DNA from: Bradyrhizobium sp. NAS80.1
Lineage (GTDB): Bacteria > Pseudomonadota > Alphaproteobacteria > Rhizobiales > Xanthobacteraceae
NCBI RefSeq assembly: GCF_001908205.1
Contig: NZ_LGHL01000168.1
Coordinates: 1-39,859 of the forward strand
Direction: 5' to 3'
DNA length: 39,859 nucleotides
Shown one piece after another: positions 22,276 through 31,390 of this stretch. Every line of letters begins with the position of its first letter. Position 1 is the stretch's first letter. The position numbers and the translations under genes are program-made. Below the pieces are notes generated by a model. It ran no database searches, had not been told where the DNA came from, and worked only from the letters and a program-made list of their open reading frames with translations.

Positions 22276-23631
22276 TTACTTCGCCTTCAGGAAGTCGGCG
22301 ACTTCGAGCAGCATGAATTCGTCGTCGTCGGCCTTGTTGGGATCACGGCTGGACGAGAACGGCAGGTTGTTGTCGTTGCCGACGATGATGTGGGTGTCGT
22401 CGACGCGATCGACGTTCTCGATGGTGAAGAATGGGAAGGTGTAGACGCCGTCATTCAGCGGTTTGCGCGCCTTCTTGTCGGGATCCCTGATCTTCAACAG
22501 GTCGATGTAGCCGATCTTGCGCACGGGCTTGCCGACATTGGCGTCCGAGAGCTCGATCTTGTAGATGCGCTTGAACTTGGCGAGATCAGGAAAGCAGTTC
22601 TCGCCGCGGGTGCCTTGCGGGCAGGCCTTGTCGGCGGTGCCTTCGCCGTTGTCGCGCTCGATGATGAGGCCGCTGGTCGGGTCGATCATGTTGAAGTCGC
22701 CGATGGCGTTGCCGTTCTGCTCGAACACATACTGCCAGTAGCGGCCGGTGAATTTCTCCGCCGCGACGTCGAATTCGAGGATGCGGGAGGCTTCCTTGCC
22801 GTCCACCTTCTCCCAGTCCTTCTTGTCGGCATCCCACAGCGGCCCCTCGAGCAGGCCGTAAAGGAACTTGCCGTCCTTGGACGACGCAAAGCCCTCATAG
22901 CCCTTGGAGCGGCGGAGGTTGACGTTGGTATAGGTCGCGCCCGGCGCGCCCGGGGTCGCCACCGCCCAATGATCGGGCGAGCGCACCGGCTTGCCGTCGG
23001 CAACCGTCTCGAACACGCCGAGGATCTTGCCGGTCTTGTCGGCCTTCAGGATATAGGGTCCGAACTCGTCGCCGATCCAGAAGACGTCGCCGATGATCTG
23101 GAAGCCCTCGGTGTCGAAGTCGGCGCCGGTGAGGTAGCGCTTCTGCGTGTCCTCATGCACGATGCGGAACGGTACCTTCTTGTCGGGGTCGTGCAGGAAG
23201 ATCGTCTCCTGCCGCTCGATCTTGCCGCTGGCCCAGTCCATCTTGTAGCGGTTCAGGTACAGCATCGAGTCCATCGAGTTGGCGCGCGCGCCCATGCCGT
23301 TGTCGGTGATCACCCAGAAGGTGCCGTCGGGCATGGTCTTGATGCCGGAATGGCCTTGCAGCGGCTGGCCCTTGAACGGCAGCGAGACGCCGGTCGGGCG
23401 CTCATAGGACTTGCCCATCACGGTGCCGAGCGCGTCGACGCGCTTGCCGGTGGTGTACTTGCCTGAGGTCTTGAGATCGGCGGGCGCGTCGGCCGGCGCG
23501 TCGATGAAGGTGGCGGCCGGCATCACCACGTGGCCGGCGAGCTTGGCCGGGAATTCACCTTCGTTCTGCGCGAGCGCCGTGCTCGCGGTGAGAATGATCG
23601 TTGCGACGGAGGCAAGAAAAGTCGCGCGCAT
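22276..23631 (-). CDS. Esterase-like activity of phytase family protein, exported
   Basis: 451 residues with a Sec signal peptide (MRATFLASVATIILTASTAL, then A-Q). The phytase-like domain (PF13449 type) is recognised from GHSGIKTMPDGTFWVITDNG, GADFDTEGFQIIGDVFWIGD, KGYEGFASSKDGKFLYGLLE and IENVDRVDDTHIIVGNDNNL. This suggests a periplasmic beta-propeller hydrolase, perhaps a phosphoesterase; activity on phytate is not shown for most members. The ATG follows AGGAGA. It appears to be a single-gene unit. Confidence 0.85.
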   Translation of the reverse strand: MRATFLASVATIILTASTALAQNEGEFPAKLAGHVVMPAATFIDAPADAPADLKTSGKYTTGKRVDALGTVMGKSYERPTGVSLPFKGQPLQGHSGIKTMPDGTFWVITDNGMGARANSMDSMLYLNRYKMDWASGKIERQETIFLHDPDKKVPFRIVHEDTQKRYLTGADFDTEGFQIIGDVFWIGDEFGPYILKADKTGKILGVFETVADGKPVRSPDHWAVATPGAPGATYTNVNLRRSKGYEGFASSKDGKFLYGLLEGPLWDADKKDWEKVDGKEASRILEFDVAAEKFTGRYWQYVFEQNGNAIGDFNMIDPTSGLIIERDNGEGTADKACPQGTRGENCFPDLAKFKRIYKIELSDANVGKPVRKIGYIDLLKIRDPDKKARKPLNDGVYTFPFFTIENVDRVDDTHIIVGNDNNLPFSSSRDPNKADDDEFMLLEVADFLKAK

Positions 23632-23794
23632 GTGCGTCTCCTGTTAGCGGACGCACGCCTTATGCTGTCTGCATATTGCAGTATTGTGAAGCCGGGCCAA
23701 ACGCCGCGGCAGTCCGTTATTCTTTACCTCACGGGGCGATGAGGACACGTCGTCATTAGCAACGGCGAACAAAAAAGATCGCCGCGCGGCCGCA
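23632..23794. other. Intergenic region, no gene seen
   Basis: 163 nt between the phytase-like gene and the metallohydrolase gene, both on the minus strand. It holds the palindrome CTGCATATTGCAG (23669-23681) at a promoter-like distance from the phytase-like start. Nothing else recognisable. Confidence 0.35.
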
Positions 23795-24763
23795 CTAGAC
23801 GCCTTCATAGACCAGTCTGGTGAAGAAACCGGGATCGATGACGAACTGCCCCCATTTCGCGTCGAACGCGGCAGTCGGCTTGGCGGCAACGGCCTCGTCG
23901 CGCGTTTTCCCCTGCTTCTTGAGATTGCCGACATTGTCCCGGATAGCGACCAGCATGTCGCGGAATTCCTGCAGCTCGGCCTTGTTGCTGACCGGCTTGC
24001 CGTGACCGGGAATGATGATGGTGTCGCTTTTGCTCGCCGCCAGATTGACGTCGGACGCCGAGATCATACCGTCGATGCTGCCGCCGGTCGAATAGTCGAT
24101 GAAGGGATAGATACCGTTCCAGTAGGTATCGCCCGCATGAAGGATGTTGGCCTCAGTAAACGTAACGGAAACGTCGCCATCGGTATGCGCTGGCCCGTAA
24201 TATTTCAGGGCGATCGATGCGCCATTGAGCTTGAGGCTATGTACCCCGGCGAAGACCTCAGCGGGGATCGCGCCGGCGGGAGAGGCAAGGAAATTGTAGT
24301 CCCAGTCTTCGACCCGCTGAATGCCGGAGAGATGCTTGCGGGTGTTTTCGTGGGCAATGATCTGCGCGCCTGCCGAGTGCAGCCATTCATTGCCGTCGGC
24401 ATGGTCGAAGTGCCAGTGCGTATTGATCAGATGCGCGACCGGCTCGCTGCCGAGCTCGGCGATCGCCTTGCTCAGCCGGGGGCGCGAGACGCCGATTCCG
24501 GCATCGACCAGAAGCTTGCCGTCAGGTCCCGTGAGGACGGCAATGTTGCCTCCGGATCCTTCGAGGATACTGACATTGTTGCGCAGCTTGTGGGTCGTGA
24601 TGGGAGACGTTGCCGCGCTGTCCTTGATCAGGCTGACGAGGCCTCGCGCCTCCGCGAACGCCTGCCTGGGGGTAAGCCAAACGGTCGCGGCAGTGAACGT
24701 GCCGCCGACACAACACAGGCAAAAACCGCGTCGGGACAACGAGGGAGGTTTTGGCGATCCCAT
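23795..24763 (-). CDS. MBL-fold metallohydrolase, Tat-exported
   Basis: 322 residues. The N-terminus SLSRRGFCLCCVGGTF is a twin-arginine signal, cleaved likely after AFA. The zinc-binding set of the metallo-beta-lactamase fold is complete: His116-x-His118-x-Asp120-His121 (THWHFDHADGN), His193 (GPAHTDGD), Asp212 (HAGDTYWNG) and His254 (IIPGHGKP). So it should be an active periplasmic hydrolase. Substrate is unknown; beta-lactamase action cannot be claimed from the motif. It lies 132 nt behind the second sugar-importer operon on the same strand and may or may not be part of it. Confidence 0.87.
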   Translation of the reverse strand: MGSPKPPSLSRRGFCLCCVGGTFTAATVWLTPRQAFAEARGLVSLIKDSAATSPITTHKLRNNVSILEGSGGNIAVLTGPDGKLLVDAGIGVSRPRLSKAIAELGSEPVAHLINTHWHFDHADGNEWLHSAGAQIIAHENTRKHLSGIQRVEDWDYNFLASPAGAIPAEVFAGVHSLKLNGASIALKYYGPAHTDGDVSVTFTEANILHAGDTYWNGIYPFIDYSTGGSIDGMISASDVNLAASKSDTIIIPGHGKPVSNKAELQEFRDMLVAIRDNVGNLKKQGKTRDEAVAAKPTAAFDAKWGQFVIDPGFFTRLVYEGV

Positions 24764-24895
24764 GCAATCCTCGCTTTCCGGGGGATTGTCGGCGGCGCCG
24801 CCGATCGACCCTCCGTCAGCGCGGCAGGATGGGACTAAAGAGGTACGCGGTCTATCAGGATTGCACGATCGGCTGCGATCACGCGCAGTAGCCGG

Positions 24896-25792
24896 TTACT
24901 CCTTGACCGCCCCGGTCAGCGAGGACACGTAGTAATCCACGAACAGCGAGTAGAAGATCGCAACCGGCAGCGAGCCGAGCAGCGATCCCGCCATCAGCGC
25001 GCCCCACTGGTAGACGTCACCGGTGACGAGCTCGGTCAGGATCGCGACCGGCACGGTCTTGTTCGCGCCGCTCTGGATGAAGGCGAGTGCGTAGATGAAC
25101 TCGTTCCAGGACAGCGTGAAGGAGAAGATGCCGGCCGAGATCAGCCCTGGCACTGCCAGCGGCAGCGTGATCCGCCGCAGGATCTGTAGCCGCGTCGCGC
25201 CGTCGACCAGCGCGCATTCCTCGAGCTCGTAGGGAATCGACTTGAAATAGCCGATCAGCAGCCAGGTGCAGAACGGCACCAGGAAGGTCGGATAAACCAG
25301 GATCAGCGCCATCGGACTGTCGAACAGACCGAATTGCACCACGACGGTGGCGAGCGGAATGAACAGGATCGAGGGCGGCACCAGATAGGCAAGGTAAATG
25401 CCGAGGCCGACATAGGGGCTGCCGCGGAAGCGCAGGCGCTCGATGGCATAGGCGGCGAGCGTAGAGGCGAGCAGCGACAGCGTCGTCGATCCGATCGCCA
25501 CCAGCATGGTCGTCCACAGCCAGCGCGGATAGGCTGTGTCGAACAGCAGGTGCTTGACGTGCGTCAGCGTCGGCGAGGAGATCCAGAACGGATTGTGCTC
25601 CCTAAAGTTCATCAGCTCCGCGTTCGGCTTGAACGAGGTGATCGCCATCCAGTAGAACGGAAACAGCAGGATGATCACGAAGCAGGCGAGCGGCAGGTAG
25701 ATCATCATCAGCCGCCGCAGCCCGGAATCCCAGGCCATGGTGTCGGGGGCCGCCCTCGCGACGGCGGAGGCTTGCGCGACGGTATCACTCAT
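24896..25792 (-). CDS. CUT1-type sugar ABC transporter permease (MalG-like), second importer
   Basis: 298 residues, six membrane segments starting with MMIYLPLACFVIILLFPFYW at about 29-48. The EAA loop is ECALVDGATRLQILRRITLP, and the C-terminus YYVSSLTGAVKE is typical of the MalG type. Its start overlaps the end of the MalF-like gene by 8 nt. It is the last permease of the second CUT1 operon. No ATPase gene is nearby. Confidence 0.9.
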   Translation of the reverse strand: MSDTVAQASAVARAAPDTMAWDSGLRRLMMIYLPLACFVIILLFPFYWMAITSFKPNAELMNFREHNPFWISSPTLTHVKHLLFDTAYPRWLWTTMLVAIGSTTLSLLASTLAAYAIERLRFRGSPYVGLGIYLAYLVPPSILFIPLATVVVQFGLFDSPMALILVYPTFLVPFCTWLLIGYFKSIPYELEECALVDGATRLQILRRITLPLAVPGLISAGIFSFTLSWNEFIYALAFIQSGANKTVPVAILTELVTGDVYQWGALMAGSLLGSLPVAIFYSLFVDYYVSSLTGAVKE

Positions 25793-26741
25793 TGCTCTCT
25801 CCCTGCTGCCATTTGCGGCGCGCCAGGCCGAAATAGGAGAACACTGTCGCGAACACCAGGAACGGGATCATCGACACCGCGATCGCGGCACCTTCGCCGA
25901 GCTCGCCGCCGGCGATGCCGCGCTGGAAGGCGAGCGTGGCGAGCAGGTGGGTCGAGTTTACGGGCCCGCCGCGAGTGATGGCGTAGACCAGCTGGAAGTC
26001 GGTGAAGGTGAAGATGATCGAGAAGGTCATGACGATGGCGAGGATCGGCATCATCATCGGGAACGTGATGTAGCGGAAGCGCTGCCAGGCGCTGGCACCG
26101 TCGAGCATCGCGGCCTCGTAGAGCGAGGGCGATATGGTCTGCAGGCCCGCCAGCAGCGAGATCGCGACGAAGGGAATGCCGCGCCAGATGTTGGCGGCGA
26201 TCAGCGAGAGGCGCGCCGGCCAGGGCGAGCCGAGGAAGTCGATATTGGTCTCGCGCCAATGCAGCACGTCGACCAGCAAATAGGAGATGATCGAGAACTG
26301 CGGATCGTAGATCCACCAGAACGCCAGCGCCGAGAGCACTGTCGGCACGATCCAGGGCAGCAGCACGATGGCGCGCAAGAGGCTCTTGAACGGAAAATGG
26401 TTGTTCAGCAGCAGCGCGAGCCAGAAGCCGAGCGCAAATTTTCCGAAGGTCGCGATCGCCGTGTAGACCACGCTGTAGAACACCGCGTTCCACCACAGGG
26501 GATCGGTGAGCAGGTACTGGAAATTCTCGAAGCCTACGAAGACGCCGCTTCGGCCGATCGTGGTGTCGGTGAAGGCGAGCCAGATGCCAAGGCCGAGCGG
26601 ATAGGTCAGGAACACCGCAAGCAGCCCGATCGCGGGTGCGAGGCACATCACGATCAGGAACGGCTTGTAGTCGAACAGGCGAGCCAGCCAGGATGGCTGC
26701 CGCTGCGCCAGTGCGGAGGAGGAAAGTGTCGTCACGGACAT
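25785..26741 (-). CDS. CUT1-type sugar ABC transporter permease (MalF-like), second importer
   Basis: 318 residues from ATG 26741, which follows AGGAGGAAAG-like purines less clearly than usual; the frame is open to 26801 but that part lies in a palindromic repeat. Membrane segments include FLIVMCLAPAIGLLAVFLTY and SLLRAIVLLPWIVPTVLSAL. The EAA loop is YEAAMLDGASAWQRFRYITF, followed by TRGGPVNSTHLLATLAFQ. It is coupled to the MalG-like gene (8-nt overlap) and separated from the binding-protein gene by a 166-nt gap holding a repeat. Confidence 0.88.
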   Translation of the reverse strand: MSVTTLSSSALAQRQPSWLARLFDYKPFLIVMCLAPAIGLLAVFLTYPLGLGIWLAFTDTTIGRSGVFVGFENFQYLLTDPLWWNAVFYSVVYTAIATFGKFALGFWLALLLNNHFPFKSLLRAIVLLPWIVPTVLSALAFWWIYDPQFSIISYLLVDVLHWRETNIDFLGSPWPARLSLIAANIWRGIPFVAISLLAGLQTISPSLYEAAMLDGASAWQRFRYITFPMMMPILAIVMTFSIIFTFTDFQLVYAITRGGPVNSTHLLATLAFQRGIAGGELGEGAAIAVSMIPFLVFATVFSYFGLARRKWQQGESNE

Positions 26742-26777
26742 CGGATCGGCGTCCCGTTTCAGGCTGTCACCACACCC

Positions 26778-26888
26778 GTCATTGCGAGCGAAGCGAAGCA
26801 ATCCAGGCTGTCTCCGTTACAGTCTGGATTGCTCGTCGCTTCAGTGCGGAATTGCTTTGCAATTTTGTCACGAGCTCCTCGCAATGAC
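26778..26888. repeat. Palindromic repeat (GTCATTGCGAG type) between binding-protein and permease genes
   Basis: Begins GTCATTGCGAGCGAAGCG and ends CTCCTCGCAATGAC; internal arms GCAATCCAG and CTGGATTGC pair, and GCAATT..AATTGC repeats occur in the loop. Same family as 11653-11737. Being inside an operon, it could protect the upstream mRNA or reduce permease expression. Confidence 0.8.
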
Positions 26889-26907
26889 GGTCGCTTGTCG
26901 TCGGCCC

Positions 26908-28251
26908 TTATTTCTGCCGTCGGAAGTACCGCTTGCAGCGCTGTTCGGCTTCTGCAGCCGCGGCCTCCGGCGTGGCCGCGCCGGTCGCAACGGATGCGAA
27001 CATCTGGATCAGCACGTAGTCGGCGCTGACGGCACCGGTCGCCGTCGAGATCGGGCCCGCATAGCCGTCGTAATAGGTGCTGTTCATTGTGTCCTTGAAC
27101 AGCTTCACCTTGGGGTCTTGCGACCACACGGCGGCCTCGGCATAGGCGGCCAGCGGCTGGGACCAGTAGCCGGAGTTGGCGTTGAGCCACGGCTCGTACT
27201 GGTCCTTTTCCAGCATGTATTGCAGGAAGGCCTTTGCGGCGTTGGGGTATTGGCTGTGCTTGAACACCATGGCGTTCAGCGTCAGGCCCGCCATCGGAGA
27301 GACCTTGGCCAGGCCCTTCGGCAGCAACTGATGCTCGCTGTCGTCGGCGATCGCCTTGGTTGCCGGATCGTTCTTCAGCGAGAAGTAGAGTGAGACGCCG
27401 TTGGCGGTCAGCGCGATCTCCTGCGAGGAATAGGCGCGGTTGTTGCTGACGTCATTCCACGCCGTCGTGCCAGGGATGAAGGTCGGGTAGAGCTGCTTGA
27501 CCCAGTTCAGCGCGGCGATCGTCTCCTTGCTGTTGATGGTGACGTTGCCTTCTTCATCGAGCAGGGCCGCATTGTGAGACCACAGCGCCCAGCTCGCGAA
27601 GCCGTTGCCGTCGCCCTTGGCGTTGCCGAGCGCGAAGCCGGCCGGCTTGCCGGCCTTGTGAAGCTTCTGGCACAGGTCGAGGAAACCGGCGTGGTCTTCC
27701 GGCGCCTTGTCGAAGCCGACCGATTGCAGGATCGATTTGCGGTAGATCAGGGGACCTGCGGTGGCGCCGAACGGCAGTCCGATCCAGGTGTCGCTCTTGT
27801 TCTTCTTGCCGTAGCGCTGCGCGAGCGGCAGCCAGCCGCCATAACGCTTGCCGACATAGTCGGCCACGTCGGTCAGCTCGATCAGCTTGTCGATGTAGAT
27901 GTGCGGAGCATCGGAGAAGCCGATGATGATGTCGGGGCCGGCGCCGGAATTGGCGGTCACCGCGGTCTGCTGGTTGATGTCCTCCCAGCCGACGAAATCG
28001 ACCTTGACCTCGACGCCGGTCTCCTTTGTGAACTTGGCCGCATTGGCGCGGAACACGTCTTCGTCGGCCTGGACGAAGCGTACCGGCCGCAGCATGCGCA
28101 AGCTCGCGCCTTTCTCGATCGGCAGTTTCGGGGCGGGGACGTCCGCGGCCTTGATCGCGGATTGGGCGTTCGCCGGAGCACCGGTTGCTGCGATTGCCGC
28201 AGCGGACAGGCCCAGCACCAAGGCATCACGACGTGTGATGTCGTTCCTCAT
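26908..28251 (-). CDS. CUT1-type extracellular solute-binding protein, second importer
   Basis: 447 residues with a twin-arginine signal (ITRRDALVLGLSAAAIAATG). The mature part has the family-1 binding-protein pattern FRANAAKFTKETGVEVKVDF, ANSGAGPDIIIGF, GLPFGATAGPLIYRKSIL and KAFLQYMLEKDQYEPWL. I chose ATG 28251 behind GGGAGGAACTG; the frame is open to 28419 but only by crossing into the dehydrogenase gene. It is the second gene of a unit: dehydrogenase, binding protein, two permeases. The ligand is unknown; a hydroxy acid or sugar acid would fit the dehydrogenase next to it, as inference. Confidence 0.88.
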   Translation of the reverse strand: MRNDITRRDALVLGLSAAAIAATGAPANAQSAIKAADVPAPKLPIEKGASLRMLRPVRFVQADEDVFRANAAKFTKETGVEVKVDFVGWEDINQQTAVTANSGAGPDIIIGFSDAPHIYIDKLIELTDVADYVGKRYGGWLPLAQRYGKKNKSDTWIGLPFGATAGPLIYRKSILQSVGFDKAPEDHAGFLDLCQKLHKAGKPAGFALGNAKGDGNGFASWALWSHNAALLDEEGNVTINSKETIAALNWVKQLYPTFIPGTTAWNDVSNNRAYSSQEIALTANGVSLYFSLKNDPATKAIADDSEHQLLPKGLAKVSPMAGLTLNAMVFKHSQYPNAAKAFLQYMLEKDQYEPWLNANSGYWSQPLAAYAEAAVWSQDPKVKLFKDTMNSTYYDGYAGPISTATGAVSADYVLIQMFASVATGAATPEAAAAEAEQRCKRYFRRQK

Positions 28252-28339
28252 CAGTTCCTCCCTATGATGTCTCCCTTCCCGGCGTTGATCGCCGGTGAAG
28301 GGCCGTTCCGGTTTCCGGCGCGTTTTTCGCGCCGACCGC

Positions 28340-29383
28340 CTAGCTGTTCGGGCCGCGATCCATGCTGACAGGCTGCCAGCGGCGGAGCGCGGTGTTCTGA
28401 AGCACCGACGGATTGACACAGCTTACCGGCCACATGCCCTGAAGCACCAGTGACAATTCGTAGCCCACGCGACGCTTGCGCGCTTCGTCGAACCGTGCCG
28501 AGGCCGAGGCGACATGGGCGGTCAGAGTCACGTTCTCCATGCCGAGGATGGGATTGTTGTGCGAGGGCGGTTCCTTCTCCAGCACGTCGAGGGCGGCATG
28601 GGCGATCCAGCCCTCCTGCAGCGCCTTGATCAAGCTCTCCTCATCCACCGTGGCGCCGCGGCCCGTATTGATGAAGACCGAACCCTTCTTCATCTGCCGG
28701 AAGTGCTTCTCGGTCAGCATGTGATGCACCTCGGGCCGGGCCGGCGCGTGCATCGAGACGAAGTCCGATTGCGACAACACTTCGTTCAGCGTCGCCGGGA
28801 TGACGCCGTGGTCGTACATCAGCGTTTCCTGGATGAAGGGATCGTAGGCCATCATGCGCAGGCCGAACGGCGCGGCGCGCTTCGCAACCGCACGCGCGAC
28901 GCGGCCGAACGAGATGAAGCCGAGCGTCTGGCCCATCAGCCGCGGAATCTTCGACAGCGCCGGCCGGCCCTCAGCCCAGCGTCCGCTGCGCACCATCTTG
29001 TCCTGCTCGACCAGGCGGCGGAAGCCGGCGAGCAGCAGCATCATGGCGTGGTCGGCGACCTCCTCGATGAAGGTGTCGGGGATGTTGGTGACGGGAATGC
29101 CGCGGGCGGTTGCGGCCTTCACGTCGACGCTGTCCACGCCGACCGAGCCGAGCGTGATCACCTTGCAGTTCTCCAGCGCATCGATGATCGACTTGGTGAT
29201 CGGGATGCCCTTGGCATAGATGGCGTCGGCGGACTTTGCGGCGGCGATGAACCCGGCCTCGTCGGCCGGCGCCTCGATGATCTCGGCGTCGATCGGATCG
29301 AGCGCCTCGCGCTCATAGGAATAGTCGCTGCCTGCGACCGTGAAGCTCGCGCCCTTCGGCGTCACCACCCTGTATTTCGGCAT
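28340..29383 (-). CDS. D-2-hydroxyacid dehydrogenase family protein
   Basis: 347 residues. The family interconverts 2-keto and D-2-hydroxy acids with NAD(P). The catalytic trio is present: Arg242 (NTGRGATVDE), Glu271 (DVLEKEPP) and His290 (TAHVASASA). The dinucleotide loop, usually GxGxxG, reads S-F-G-R-V-A (158-163), so the first and last glycines are replaced; cofactor binding may be altered. The C-terminal 40 residues beyond the usual end (LQGMWPVSCVNPSVLQNT..) are normal for the phosphoglycerate-dehydrogenase-like branch. Start ATG 29383. The binding-protein gene follows after 88 nt, so the enzyme probably acts on the compound imported by the second CUT1 system. Confidence 0.85.
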   Translation of the reverse strand: MPKYRVVTPKGASFTVAGSDYSYEREALDPIDAEIIEAPADEAGFIAAAKSADAIYAKGIPITKSIIDALENCKVITLGSVGVDSVDVKAATARGIPVTNIPDTFIEEVADHAMMLLLAGFRRLVEQDKMVRSGRWAEGRPALSKIPRLMGQTLGFISFGRVARAVAKRAAPFGLRMMAYDPFIQETLMYDHGVIPATLNEVLSQSDFVSMHAPARPEVHHMLTEKHFRQMKKGSVFINTGRGATVDEESLIKALQEGWIAHAALDVLEKEPPSHNNPILGMENVTLTAHVASASARFDEARKRRVGYELSLVLQGMWPVSCVNPSVLQNTALRRWQPVSMDRGPNS

Positions 29384-29627
29384 TTTCTGCTCCCGATTTG
29401 GTCTGTCGGTTCTTGTTGTGACCCAGCCCTTATGGGCAGGCCTTTGCGTCTTTTACGCGAAATCGATGCGATCGCGTACAATTCCCGGTTGTCCGGTTTT
29501 CCGCCCGCGCTCCGGGCTTCTACGGAGCTGCCCGTAACAGGTTGATAAGGGGTCGCGCACTAGAAGTTGATTCAATTTGTATCGATTCGCTTGCGTGCCT
29601 GTATCCCGTTATTGTCGGAGCCATCCC
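29384..29627. other. Divergent intergenic region, no gene seen
   Basis: 244 nt between the divergent dehydrogenase and chemoreceptor genes. It must hold the promoter of the dehydrogenase-importer operon. No FixK-type box, long hairpin or small gene is evident. Confidence 0.35.
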
Positions 29628-31313
29628 GTGAAGTTGAGCAATCTGAAGATCGCCCCCAAGCTTGGCATCCTTGTCGGCGTCACCTTGTTCGGCCTGTGCA
29701 TCTCCGGTGTTCTCGCCGGCTATCTGATGAAGCGCGAGATGGTGAATGCGCGCATCGAACAGGCCAGGTCGATCGTCGAGATGGGGCGCAACTACGCCGC
29801 CGCCCTGCAGAAGCGCGTCGATGCCGGGGAGTTGACGAAGGACGCCGCCCTGGCCGACCTTCGCCGCTACGGCAACGCGATGACCTACGACAACGGCGCG
29901 GGCTACCTGTTCGCCACGTCCTATGACGGCATCACCCAGCTCGCGCCCGATCCGAAGCAGATCGGCACCAACCGCATGGAGGTCGTGACCAACGGCCGCA
30001 AGCTGTCCTGGGAGTTGATGAACGGCGTAAAGGCCAGCGGCTCGATCCTGCTGTACTATGAGTATGCCAAGCCCGGCCAGGATGGGCTGATCCGCAAGAT
30101 CGGCTACGCCGTGGCCGTCCCCGGCTTCGACATGTTTCTCGGCACGGGTGCTTATCTCGACGATATCGACGCCAAGATGGGACCGGTCTACTGGCTGCTC
30201 GGCCTGGCCATGCTTGGTATCGTCATTGTCGCCGGAAGCGTCGCCTGGATGCTCGGCCGCAGCATCAGCGGTCCGCTCGCGCTGCTCGGCGCCCGCATGA
30301 AGGATCTCGCCGACGGCAAGCTCGAGGGCGACATCCCCGGCGTCGGCCGCGGCGACGAGGTCGGCGCGATGGCTTCGACCGTCCAGATCTTCAAAGACAA
30401 CGCGGTTCGTATCCGTGACCTCGAGAAGACCGATGCGGAAGCCAAGGAGCGCGCCGCGGCGGAACGTCGCAGCGCCATGGAGGGCATCGCCAACGACTTC
30501 GAACGCAGCGTCAACGGCATCGTCCGCTCGGTCTCCTCGGCCGCGGCCGGCATGCAGAGCACGGCGCAGTCCATGACCGCAACCGCGAGCGACGCGTCGT
30601 CGCGCGCGGCGACGGTCGGTGCAGCCTCGCAAAAAGCCTCCGGCAATGTCGGCACGGTTGCCGCCGCCGCCGAAGAGCTGTCGAGCTCGGTTGCGGAGAT
30701 CTCCCGTCAGGTCACGCGCTCGACCGAGGTTGCGAGCAAGGCCGTCAACGACGCCGAGCGCACCAACGCCACTGTTCAGGTGCTCTCCTCCGGCGCCGAG
30801 AAGATCGGCGAGGTGGTCAAGCTGATCCATTCGATCGCGGCGCAGACCAACCTGCTGGCGCTCAACGCCACCATTGAAGCTGCGCGCGCCGGCGAATCCG
30901 GTCGCGGATTCGCTGTCGTCGCCTCCGAGGTCAAGGCGCTCGCCAACCAGACCGCGAAGGCGACCGAGGAAATCTCCGCCCAGGTGGCGGCGATGCAAAC
31001 CTCGACCAGCGACGCGGTCGCGGCCATCTCCGGCATCACCCAGACGATCGCCGAGATGAGCGAGATCACCGCCGGCATCTCAGCCTCGATCGAGCAGCAG
31101 GGCGAAGCCACTCGCGAGATCGCCCGCAACATCCAGTCGGTCGCCGCCGGCTCGAGCGAGATCAACGCCCATATCGGCAGCGTCACCTCGGCCGCGGAAG
31201 CGACCGGTAGCGCGGCCACCGACGTGCTCACCAATGCCCGCGAGCTGGACAACCAGTCCGGCGCACTGCGCAGCGCCGTCGACGGCTTCCTCGCCAAGGT
31301 GCGTGCGGCGTAA
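29628..31313 (+). CDS. Methyl-accepting chemotaxis protein with Cache-type sensor
   Basis: 561 residues from GTG 29628 (GGAG eight nt before; the frame is open from 29577). Order: membrane helix (about 10-32), a periplasmic single-Cache domain of the sCache_2 type (DNGAGYLFATSYDGITQLAP; GFDMFLGTGAYLDDID), second membrane helix (about 187-210), HAMP domain, then the signalling domain with the hairpin tip VVKLIHSIAAQTNLLALNAT and IEAARAGESGRGFAVVASEV. It senses a small ligand in the periplasm and acts on CheA/CheW; the ligand is unknown, though small carboxylates are common for this sensor type. It ends with a perfect hairpin. Confidence 0.92.
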   Translation: MKLSNLKIAPKLGILVGVTLFGLCISGVLAGYLMKREMVNARIEQARSIVEMGRNYAAALQKRVDAGELTKDAALADLRRYGNAMTYDNGAGYLFATSYDGITQLAPDPKQIGTNRMEVVTNGRKLSWELMNGVKASGSILLYYEYAKPGQDGLIRKIGYAVAVPGFDMFLGTGAYLDDIDAKMGPVYWLLGLAMLGIVIVAGSVAWMLGRSISGPLALLGARMKDLADGKLEGDIPGVGRGDEVGAMASTVQIFKDNAVRIRDLEKTDAEAKERAAAERRSAMEGIANDFERSVNGIVRSVSSAAAGMQSTAQSMTATASDASSRAATVGAASQKASGNVGTVAAAAEELSSSVAEISRQVTRSTEVASKAVNDAERTNATVQVLSSGAEKIGEVVKLIHSIAAQTNLLALNATIEAARAGESGRGFAVVASEVKALANQTAKATEEISAQVAAMQTSTSDAVAAISGITQTIAEMSEITAGISASIEQQGEATREIARNIQSVAAGSSEINAHIGSVTSAAEATGSAATDVLTNARELDNQSGALRSAVDGFLAKVRAA

Positions 31314-31348
31314 GCCGCGCACAGGGACGTTACAATCTACGAACTCGT

Positions 31349-31373
31349 CATGCCCGGGCTTGTCCCGGGCATG
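31349..31373 (+). terminator. Perfect hairpin after the chemoreceptor gene
   Basis: CATGCCCGGG (31349-31358) pairs perfectly with CCCGGGCATG (31364-31373) over a CTTGT loop, followed by TGCGTTTTCGC. It starts 36 nt after the stop. It is a good candidate terminator and also a common short palindrome in such genomes. Confidence 0.65.
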
Positions 31374-31390
31374 TGCGTTTTCGCAGCCAC

